A stretch of DNA of 48,374 bases from Cerioporus squamosus. Its lineage: Eukaryota; Basidiomycota; Agaricomycetes; Polyporales; Polyporaceae. Every line of letters begins with the position of its first letter. Positions within the stretch are counted from its first letter, which is position 1. Shown one piece after another: positions 21,236 to 30,450 of the stretch. The notes beneath the pieces are model-generated. The model was not told the DNA's origin. It did no database searches and saw only the letters and a program-made list of their open reading frames with translations. The DNA lies in assembly GCA_022592435.1 (NCBI GenBank), contig JABYQS010000239.1, positions 1-48,374 on the forward strand, read 5' to 3'. The position numbers and the translations under genes were made by a program.

Positions 21236-22668
21236 CGGACGGCAACATACAGTCCCGCATGTTATTTCTCGCTCGAGTATGGCAAACGTCTGTACATCCT
21301 CCTGAGTCTGGAGAATCCGCCGACACTGCTCCCAGCGGTGTTCTTGGATTTCTGATACCTGAAGTCGTACTACCAGAGGTCACAGGTCGGGCGACAACAT
21401 AGCAAGCCGTCATAATCTCGCATCTCGTGGGCCCTCAGAAGGCCGGACTGCCCTGGGTGGATCTTCAGCCAACCAAGCAACTTCCCCTTCGAATCATGTG
21501 TCCTGGCAAGTAGTGCCATTTTGTACACACAATCGATGTGACTGATACCCCCCTGCCGGCAGGTACATCGTACACGTACGGCCTCTCGTGCGTTTTCACC
21601 CGACCGAGATCGTCGCCATGCTCCTCGGCCCATAGCAAGTAAGCCATTGACTGGGATCCGTGGAGCTATCGCATACTTTGGTTTCGCTGCCCAGAACGTC
21701 ATGCGGACAATGAGATCGTTTTTGGAGAGCTCCAGCTAAGTCGACCATCTGGTGTGGTCCGCAGGCAATTCGGTATGAGGCCCATATTGCCTTGCGTCCC
21801 CTCTTGCTGACCTCTCAAACAGAATGAATCATGGGGCCTTCCGAGATCATGAATACCCTTGTCATGCAGTACTTATTGCATATCGGTCAGTCTTTGAACC
21901 GATGCGAAGGCGGTACTGCTAAGTCTGTCCGGCGAAAGCAACGGTGACTGACTCAACGTCCGCGGTTCATGGATCTCGTGCTGGCAAACCATACGATACG
22001 GAAAACGTCAAGCCTGGCATCCAGGGAGATCTAGAAGGTATGCATTTCACTCAGTGGACACAATACATGGGCATGAGACGGCCAGTATGAGAAGCGTCAA
22101 AAGTTCGACAGGATGAGAAGCGTCAAATCTTACACGGTTTGGGAAGCGTCATATATTCGAGCGAGAGATCATCCGAAGACTCATGGGCTCAGAGCTGTAT
22201 TACCGTCTTCTCCGCACTCGCTTCCTGGTTTAACCACCTCGCATCTACAGGTTCTACAGACGCTTCCGCTATGGGAAACTTGTTAGCCATTTAGAGTAGA
22301 CCATTCTGAGTCTATGGGGCGATCCAGCTCTTCTAGGTCGATCGATGATAGGTTGTAAAGCGTCAATCCTGACTCTGCGCTCCAGGTGAGAACGAAGTCG
22401 TCCGCAGTCGCTCTGGTCAGGTACGTTCAGAGGTTTGCCGCTTTGGGGCGTAGTAAGACGCTGACTGCTTGACCAGCCAGGGGACCCCATCGAGACAGAT
22501 GGATAGAAGGCAGAAGGAGTCGCCTTGCGCTCCTTTCGCGGGTTCTCGGCATCCCGTTGAAACACTCCGCTCGACGTCACGCAGCTGTGCAGCGTCCTTG
22601 TTCATATTCCAATGATCAAGGTTAGTGACAGGCTGACAGTAGCGGTGTCATACCTCATGATTCGCACT
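21236..22668. other. Upstream region of GH128 copy 2; no gene supported
   Basis: 1.4 kb. A minus-strand pair of overlapping frames (21702-21370) shows mildly protein-like patches (FWAAKPKYAIAPRIPVNGLL) without a family I recognise; it could be a relic. The only structured feature is the 26-bp-period repeat listed separately. Confidence 0.35.
22087..22164. repeat. Three 26-bp-period repeats with core AAGCGTCA
   Basis: AAGCGTCA occurs at 22092, 22118 and 22144, exactly 26 bp apart, inside imperfect 26-bp units (ATGAGAAGCGTCAAA type). A fourth copy lies at 22358, outside the period. The reverse core TGACGCTT resembles a bZIP half-site. The array lies about 600 bp upstream of GH128 copy 2. A regulatory role is inference only. 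Confidence 0.7.
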
Positions 22669-22674
22669 ATAAGA
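22669..22674 (+). promoter_or_regulatory. TATA box of GH128 copy 2
   Basis: CACTATAAGAGC, 78 bp before the ATG at 22747. Position and sequence match the TATA box of the paralogue at 13700. Confidence 0.6.
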
Positions 22675-22746
22675 GCTCGAGTACCTTGAAGCGATATAGT
22701 TTCGAAAGCCCTCTTTCGAACCACTCAGCCGTTCTTCACATACACC

Positions 22747-23696
22747 ATGTTCAGCTCCACTGCATTCGTCGTCTTTCTCGCCGTCCTCTCGTCCATCGTC
22801 CGAGTTGGTGCCGCGAAAGCCGGGCTGCCCTGGACGACGCCGGTTTTCAGCATAAGCCAGTTCCTCACCACTGGCAAAGTCAATTGGTACGCATGCATAC
22901 CGACTGATACGATACCAGGAGTTGATCGCCCCGCAGGTACTACACGTATAGCACCTCGTCCGTGTCTACCTCCGCCGAGTTCGTGCCCATGCTTTGGGGC
23001 TCCTCGCAAGCCGCTCAGTGGGACAGCAACATCAAGAACGTCATCCAGAGCAAGCACGTCACGCACGTTCTCGGCTTCAACGAGCCCAACGAGCTCGGCC
23101 AGTCGAATCTGTCGCCTGCGGCTGCAGCGGCGCTGTGGAAGCAGCACATCCAGCCGCTCAAAGCGCAGGGCGTCCTGCTCGGCTCCCCGGCACCGAGCTC
23201 GAATAACGGCTTGCAATGGCTACAGCAGTTCATGCAGGCGTGCAGCGGGTGTACTGTGGACTTCATCGCAATGCACCAGTACAGCACGAGCGCGTCGAGC
23301 GTCATGTCTGCTGTCCAGCAGTACCATAACGCGTTCCCCGGGAAGCCGATCTGGGTCACGGAGTGGGCCTGCCAGGTACGTACCCGACGGAACGGGCGAA
23401 TGAGCCGTCTTGGCTGAAGCTCACAACTGGTTCTGCAGAACTTCAGTTCCGGAAGTCACGCTGCATGCTCTGCGTCTGCGGCCTCAAGCTTCATGAAGAC
23501 GCTCCAGGCGTTCTTCGATAGCCAGAGTTACGTCCAGCGGTATGCCTGGTTCGGAGTGTTCTCACCCACCGGTCCGGTGAGTTTCACTGGACTGGCATGC
23601 CTCACCTCATCAATTGCTGACATATCTGTGCAGAACGACTTGGTGGACTCGTCGGGTCATATCAACGCGCTGGGCAAACAGTACATTGGGGCGTAA
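22747..23696 (+). CDS. Secreted GH128-type glycoside hydrolase (Asl1-like), copy 2
   Basis: 259-aa predicted protein; exons 22747-22886, 22937-23375, 23439-23576, 23634-23696 (780 nt, frame closed). Signal peptide (STAFVVFLAVLSSIVRVGA), then KAGLPW. Catalytic blocks are VLGFNEPNELGQSNLSP with the acid/base Glu, DFIAMHQYSTSASSV, and KPIWVTEWACQ with the nucleophile Glu, followed by YVQRYAWFGVF. Expected to act on beta-1,3-glucan outside the cell. All three introns match copy 1 in position and phase, and the second exon is 439 nt in both, so the pair arose by duplication and now sits in inverted orientation about 9 kb apart. Both look functional. Confidence 0.9.
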
Positions 23697-24373
23697 CGTA
23701 GACATCTGGTTCGCCCGACGTAGACTGGCAGTCTGTCCCGCGGTTAGGCCTTTAGAGAAGCTATTTCCACTTGTCATTATTGCAGTACGGCTCTTGTATC
23801 AATGAAGTGAGGGGTCAGAGCAGAACACAGTCCATGACAGGCCGCATCCAACTTCAGGCCTGGTCGGAGCTGGCTGAGTTCGATCATGGGGTGAGAATAT
23901 TCTGTCGGAGTCGTACTGAGTACGAACAATCCGCAAGTCGAGTGGCAATGTTCCAACGTGATCAACTCCGATTCTTTCCAAGATCCATCATTCTCTCTTC
24001 GGAGTTGCGAACATTCAAATTCATGAGAACTTTGCTTGCGAAGACAGATGCTACGTATAGGCCTACGGCACACTTTGAGTGTGCTCGCGGGCACGGTCGC
24101 AGCGAAATAGTCGGTGAGTTTCCTCTTTGTCTTGGCGTGGTGACATCCCCATTCGACGACAACCGTTGGTCGAGGGGGAGGATTGTTCGAACTGATCCGC
24201 TCTTCAGCGGCATATTCGCGACGCTGACGGGATCATCGTGTGAGCGTAGGCATCCGGACATTCCGGGAGCTCGATACCATGTCCATTTCCCTCACGCTGC
24301 GCATGTCGACATGTGCAGCGCGAGGGCGGGACCGCGACATCTGGCGGGAGCAAGAACGGCGGGAAGACCTATA
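23697..24373. other. Intergenic between GH128 copy 2 and the long-TIR transposon
   Basis: No supported gene. Before the transposon inserted, this DNA was continuous with 30053 onward, so its right part was probably the distal promoter of the membrane-protein gene at 30451. Confidence 0.4.
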
Positions 24374-24846
24374 CAGCTGTTTTCACACCACTTGTCGTTT
24401 GGCGCCGCGCCGCGCGGGACGCCACCACCTGCGCTTGCCCTCCACTTGTAACTTCCACCTGCGATATCTCCTCTTCCGCTCAACGTTTCGCCTCACTTTC
24501 TTTTGCTACTCGCTCTGCTTGGCTACGCGCATCCAATGATGCCCACGTCGAGAGGAATCACCCGCTGCAACTTCTCAACTCAGCACGGCCCCATCCTCAG
24601 CCACCGCCGACTTTCACCAACGATATCTCGAAAACTCATGCACAAACCGACCTCGCCATTCCAATGGAGATACCTCGAGGACCGTATACAGCCACTGAAC
24701 ATGAATTCTCGCGCAATACGTCGCTTCTTCCATACCGCCATGCATCGCGCACACCGCCCCTATGGGCCTCGCTGCTGGGATGAGTACCGGAGGGCACTGG
24801 GACACTCGGGATGGGAGCAGAGGGCTCAGGGGAGGTTTCTGAGGTC
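24374..24846 (+). repeat. Left 473-bp terminal inverted repeat
   Basis: Identical, in inverted orientation, to 29580-30052. The match ends at GAGGTC; the next bases differ. Open frames of over 100 codons inside (for example 24503-24856) are mirrored in the other arm and are not considered genes. The repeat probably contains transposase-binding sites and the promoter for the adjacent gene. Confidence 0.95.
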
Positions 24847-25098
24847 GGAGGGATGATATGCAGAGGGGAAATTGGTATGTTATTGTCTGTACCCCCGTGC
24901 ACCGTGACTGCGTCTGCCTGAGTCCTGCCCTTCCTGAGTCCTGACGCACGATCATCATGGAAGTTGTATGTATGCACTGTACAAAACCAATTCACATTGT
25001 ATGCAAACCGTATCCTTGCCCCAGGTCATCGTAGAGACTGGGGAGATCTTGCCTTCGCCCACCATATACCAGCGTCTGTTCCTTTGGTCTCTACTATC

Positions 25099-26325
25099 AT
25101 GCCTCGCACGACATCGCGCTCAACAAAACCAATATCGAATGACCTCCGTTGGGCCATCGTACATATGCGCCATCTTCGGGACATGTCTACGGACGACATC
25201 TCGCGCTGTACAGGTACGAACCTGCGGACTGTGCAGCGCATCCTCCGGCTCTTTCAGAAGTCCGGGCACATCGCACCACGGAAGTCGAATGAGGCTCGAG
25301 CTGCTATTCTCTCGCAGAACAATGTGAAGGTGTGTACTATATTCTCACTCTCCTTGCTTTCATCTTTAAGTTGTCTATGTAGTTTGTCGAGGCTTGCATA
25401 GAGCGAACACCTGATTCCTTTCTCGACGAGCTGGCCTTGGAACTGGAGGAGGTATGCGAGGTCAAGGTCTCCGTTTCGACAGTTTGGCGGGCACTCAAGA
25501 GGATGGGGTACACTCTTAAGAAGGTATGCCCATTGTAGTACGTGCAAGTGTAGCTCCGGAATCTAACTGTTGTCTGCTAGATCAGCAAACGGGCGATGGA
25601 ACGTAGCGAAGAGTGGCGGGCACGGTACATGTTGCACATGGGCTCGACATACAAAGCGGAACAACTTGTCTTTGTTGATGAGAGCTCTTTCGATCGGCGG
25701 ACATCATATCGGGGATATGCCTGGGCATTGAAGGGTCATCGAGCAGTCCGGAAGTGCTTCTATGTCCGGGGGAAAAGGTACGCTGCTACTTGGACTTCTC
25801 TTGCTTGTGCGCGAGGCCAGACATCCTTGACTAGGTACTCGGTGTTACCTGCAATTAGCCTGGATGGGATACTGTGGTGCAAGGTGGTGTCAGGTGCATA
25901 TAATGTGGACCTGTTCACCGAGTTCGTATCAGAACTTCTCGAGTGCATGCGCCCATATCCAGACGCAAATTCGGTCATTGTACTGGACAATGCAAGGATT
26001 CACAAGGACCCTGAGATGGTTGATATGATCAAGGCTCGGTATGTAACAATCCCATTCTCAGGCTGTGTATGCTCACAACGTGCACATCAGAGGAATGCGG
26101 ATCGAATTCCTGCCAGCATATTCACCAGACCTCAATCCGATTGAAGAGGCTTTCTCAGTCATGAAAGCTCGGTTTCGTCGCCACCATGCCCACTTCGCCA
26201 GAGATGATTCAACAGGAACGGACCCTGCAGATGCAACTCGGACAGTTGCAATGCTGTTGGAGATAGTATACTCCATCACACCCGATAATGCACGGTCATT
26301 TTTTGCACATAGTCATTATATATAA
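25099..26325 (+). CDS. DD34E transposase (IS630/Tc1-mariner type, DDE_3)
   Basis: 335-aa protein from five exons: 25099-25329, 25383-25523, 25581-25777, 25835-26038, 26091-26325 (1008 nt, frame closed). The N-terminus has paired helix-turn-helix regions for TIR binding (DISRCTGTNLRTVQRILRLF and FLDELALELEEV...VSTVWRALKRMG). The catalytic triad is visible: first Asp in LVFVDESSFDRR, second in IVLDNARIHKD, Glu in SPDLNPIEEAFSVMK. The second Asp and the Glu are 34 residues apart (DD34E). ATG 25099 is chosen as the Met just before the basic start PRTTSRSTKP; an upstream in-frame Met (24964) would add an unlike tail. No lesion is visible, so it may be active. Confidence 0.92.
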
Positions 26326-26527
26326 GTAGCTTGAATTAATGCAGTGGTATACCCTACAGGAAAGGACTGTTATGAGTGGAGTGTAGTGATTAGAGAGAGT
26401 CGGTAAACTGAGGTATAAGGAATATATGGGCAAAGATGATGACGCAGGTATGAAATCAGATTGAATGATCATCCAGTGGACGGTAGAGATATGCCAAAAG
26501 AACCTCAGTACAAGAAACAACAAAGCA

Positions 26528-29216
26528 TTAGTAGTAATGCGCGCGCTTCTCTTCACGAATATTGGCTTGACGTATGCGGTATACATCCTCGTCAGCCCAA
26601 GTACAAAGATTGGACGCAAGATCAAAAGGCATATTCAAAGTTGTGGCAAGAGTCTCAGGTGTGAACTCACTGTTGACGAGATCGTCAAGCTTGTATATCC
26701 CTTCAGCCCTGAAGCAGTTGCTCCAACGAACCAAGCTTTGACCCTGGATGTTCCGCTCGGTATCGCGCTCGACACCCACAAGCCAATCGGAGATCTCTGG
26801 GAAGCGACCAACTAGGGTTGGGGGTGGAGGGGCATACACATCGTAGTCGTCAGCACGAGTGCGTCGTCGCAAGGATATCGGAGACAAATGCAAAGTCGGA
26901 GACAAGCTCGGGTAGCGCTGATACCGGTGATGGTGTGATGATGGTGTAACCGGAGTCCGTCCATGGGGGACGTGTGTAGCTGAAGCAGGAAGCTGGGGAG
27001 ACGCGCTGGGACCTGGCCAGGCATGACCGAGGCCAGCGGAGGGAAGGACCGGTGCGTACACAATACCCTGCGGAGTCTGGATGGGAACAACCGCAGATTG
27101 AGGGATGGTGCCGTAAGATGCTGGTAAGACAACAGGGTGCTGGGCAACTTGAATGGGAGAGAGCGCAAACGGCAACCCAGGATTCTGTGGCATGATCATT
27201 CCAGCAGGGTTTATGCCCAAATTGGTCTGCACACCGAAAGAATTGGCAGGCATGGCAAGCGGAGCTGAGGAGATAGGAGTGATCGGAACTGTGGATGCCG
27301 CCGGTGGAGCAGCAGGAGCGGCAGCAGCTGAAGCCGGAGCCATGGGGACAGGGGTAGAGGCACTGGTGCTCGGTGTAGAAGTCGATGGTTCGACATGAGT
27401 GCGCTGGTCTGAGCTGTCAACAGCCTGGGATGGTGGAGGACGACGAGCCTCCTGAACCGGAGCAACAGTCTTGAGGACCTTGTTGCGCACATCCTTAGGC
27501 ATCGTGTCTGCTGTAGCGTAGCCCATTTTCTATGCAAGTGAACAGTGAATTGGTTTTAGAATGAAGATAGAACCACGATTGCGACGTACCACAAGGTGCA
27601 CCCAATCGCACAGGATCGACATTGGCATTGCGTAGTGCTTGCCATCCTGACTAACCACACATACGCTGTCGTGCTTTGCACAACGGTACTTGCCACGCTG
27701 AATGAGAGCGAGCGTATTAGCGTCCTTCTTGTCGATCGCAATTTCACCGGTATTGCCAGAAAGGGTGTGGGCCTCTTGCTCTGAACTCGTCACGGACTTT
27801 GAGCGCGTCAGACCGCGCTTCCCCTGTGTGTGGTCGCTCGCGCGAGTGGGCATGCCGCTCGTATTTGCACCCTACAAGCAAGATCCGCATCAGAATTTGC
27901 TGTAACGTTAACCAGAGACATATCCATACCGTGGAAGGTACTGCCGAGTCTTCGTTCGGACGTCCGGTCTCGAAGACGGTGATCAAGTGCTTCTTCGCAG
28001 CTCCTTTGCCTCGGTTCTTCTGCCGGTCTGTATCAGCTTGACTAATGACCTGGTCAAGTAGGAGCTTCCAGTCATCCTCGTCATTGAGCTCGTAGTCGAC
28101 ATCCTTCGTCCATGGGAACTGGCAGCTGAGCGAGAGCCTGTTTGGAAACCGGTCCAGGACAGACGCAATCTTCTCTTGGACGTCACTCCACGGAACGTCG
28201 CTACGCACTGAGAACGCCTTGTTTGGTTGCTGGACACGACGGATCGAGAGGTGGATGTCGAAGGACTCGGGCTCCTCGTCGTCAGAATCGGGGGCGACTG
28301 CGGCACGCACATACATACTTAGTGACCGGGAGTAGCAATTGTTCATATGGACGTACACACCTTTCTTCGAGTAGCTCGACTTGGCAGGTCGAGCTATGGA
28401 CACATCCTTCCTACTCGATGCCTCCTTTCCCTTTGTAGCGACCGCGCGCTGTGGCTTCGCAACGTCCTCGGGAGACTGCTGTTTGCCCCCGGTGAACGGC
28501 ACTGTCCCAGTCTTCAGCATCTTCGAGGGAGGCTTGCTCGGCGGACCTGCGGTGCGACTCTTGGACCTGGGTTCCACAATCTCAAAGTCTTCGTTGAGAA
28601 GCGGATCCTCTGCTTCCAGGAACGAGTGCATGCGCTCCTTGGCCTCACGACTCTCCTTGATTTGCGCCACAACCTCAGCTTCCCCTTCGCTCATCTCCGA
28701 GCTCTCCCCGCCATTCCATGCCGCCTGTCCAACACCCGTGCTTCCCTCGACAGCCCGAGCACCCTCACCGGAACCCTCAGCACTCTCGCCACCATCATCC
28801 TCCACCCCGGTCCAACGCTGCCCTACAACCTGTGACAAAGGCACGTCCTCGTCCTCGTCCTCATCTCCGTCGTCCTTCGCGTACTGCGCCGGAGCGCCAG
28901 CTTCCGAAAGCTCGATGATGTTGGGCTGGGGAGCAGGAATCTCATGAAGATCCTGTGCGTGAGCCAGCTCTGCAGCCGCCACGAGCGCCGCGAGCCCGCC
29001 TGCTGGCATGGTGACTGGCGCAGGGAATGTGAACGGCGTGTCGTGGGATGTGGAGGGAACCGTAGTCTTCTTGACAGGCTTCGGCCTAGGCTTAGGCACC
29101 GAACGATGACTCGGATCCTCCTTCTGAGAGGGCGCGTTGGGAGGTGTGACCGCAGTCGCACGAGTCCTCAGCGTGTACTGCTTGGAGGGCGCATCAGTCG
29201 TCTTCTTGACTGGCAT
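26528..29216 (-). CDS. Transposon accessory protein with Ub/PB1-like and SAM-like regions
   Basis: Exons 29216-28361, 28297-27930, 27871-27590, 27529-26528 give about 835 aa. The 63-nt intron 28360-28298 is also open in frame, so an 856-aa form is possible. In order: a basic, Thr/Pro-rich start (PVKKTTDAPS); an acidic stretch (DDGDEDEDEDVPLSQVV, about 115-130); a folded segment with ubiquitin/PB1-like pattern (FDIHLSIRRVQ ... DVDYELNDEDDWKLLLDQV, about 300-370); a compact block (GKYRCAKHDSVCVVSQDGK); a long Pro/Ala/Ser-rich linker; and a C-terminal helical SAM-like domain (FPEISDWLVGVERDTE ... YKLDDLVNSEFTPETLA). It belongs to the transposon by position. DNA or partner binding that assists transposition is inference; I know no characterised homologue. 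Confidence 0.75.
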
Positions 29217-29579
29217 GGGTCTCGTAGATTATGGATGGCAAAACTAGGAGCCCCCTGACTCGGAGAGTTGAAGGCGAGACTCGAGAGAGGGCGAGCTGTA
29301 AGGTATGAGGGAAGAGAAGCTATGTAGCGCCAAGGAGAGGAAACAATCAAGCGCTCATGTATACAGGCATCTCGCGTACATGTGCAGCAGCCTGAGCTAG
29401 TGGCAATTCAACATAGCATAGCAACGAGACGAACATAGGGCGTTGGATTAGGTGACGATGGTATGTTTGTAACCAATATACATGACTTTGCGTAGGGAGA
29501 GGCTGGGACGCAGCCAGGGTGGCGGTATGGAAAGTGGAGTCGAAGCCAACGAGCAACATACCATGTCGCGACCTTCTAT

Positions 29580-30052
29580 GACCTCAGAAACCTCCCCTGA
29601 GCCCTCTGCTCCCATCCCGAGTGTCCCAGTGCCCTCCGGTACTCATCCCAGCAGCGAGGCCCATAGGGGCGGTGTGCGCGATGCATGGCGGTATGGAAGA
29701 AGCGACGTATTGCGCGAGAATTCATGTTCAGTGGCTGTATACGGTCCTCGAGGTATCTCCATTGGAATGGCGAGGTCGGTTTGTGCATGAGTTTTCGAGA
29801 TATCGTTGGTGAAAGTCGGCGGTGGCTGAGGATGGGGCCGTGCTGAGTTGAGAAGTTGCAGCGGGTGATTCCTCTCGACGTGGGCATCATTGGATGCGCG
29901 TAGCCAAGCAGAGCGAGTAGCAAAAGAAAGTGAGGCGAAACGTTGAGCGGAAGAGGAGATATCGCAGGTGGAAGTTACAAGTGGAGGGCAAGCGCAGGTG
30001 GTGGCGTCCCGCGCGGCGCGGCGCCAAACGACAAGTGGTGTGAAAACAGCTG
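29580..30052 (-). repeat. Right 473-bp terminal inverted repeat
   Basis: Inverted copy of 24374-24846 with no difference found on full comparison. It lies upstream of the accessory gene, so each gene begins next to one repeat. Confidence 0.95.
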
Positions 30053-30054
30053 TA

Positions 30055-30450
30055 ATTGAAAGGTTCTGGCCCCTGGGCGGTCGGAAGAGGCAAGCGCTTC
30101 AGATCACCGTGACGACGGGGAGGAGGCGTCGCCATCGGGAGACACAGCCCGGGGCGTGTTGCCATCGTCGTGCTACCGTGTGTTCGCCATCAGGAGGCCA
30201 GCCACCCGCACAATATCGGGCGTGCTCTCGGCCCCTTGTTGTTATCGCCCTTTCCCGGGTGTCCTTTCACGCTTTCACGACCATCGCTCCTTTCATTTCT
30301 CCCTCGGTGCAGGCGTCGCCCTTTCCTCGCAGCCAGTCTGCATTCCGTTCTTTTCTTTCTCCCAGGCGTCGTCGTCCTTGAGCTGCTGGCCCGGTCACTC
30401 TTGAAATGCACCTTGCTCTCCCCTAGGACTCCCAAGCACACTCTGGTTCC
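30055..30450. other. Proximal promoter region of the membrane-protein gene
   Basis: 396 bp between the transposon and the ATG at 30451, with CT-rich runs (30230-30400) typical of fungal promoters. No other feature. Confidence 0.4.

Larger units (their letters stand above)
24374..30052. mobile_element. Tc1/IS630-type DNA transposon with 473-bp TIRs and two genes, 5679 bp
   Basis: The element is bounded by 473-bp inverted repeats that I compared base by base and found identical. It is flanked by TA on each side (24372-24373 and 30053-30054), the target site of the Tc1/mariner/IS630 group. The termini begin CAGCTGTTTTCACACC. Inside are two convergent genes, each starting near its own repeat: an intron-containing DD34E transposase (25099-26325, plus) and a large accessory-protein gene (29216-26528, minus), with stops about 200 bp apart. 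Perfect repeats and open genes indicate recent movement. Long TIRs and a second gene are both unusual for this superfamily, whose classic members are about 1.3-2.4 kb with one gene. Confidence 0.93.

Noticed and set aside
24503..24856. Open frame of 117 codons in the left TIR, mirrored at 29576-29923
   Set aside because: It is duplicated only because the TIRs are identical; no motif and no splice or start context. Kept as part of the repeat.
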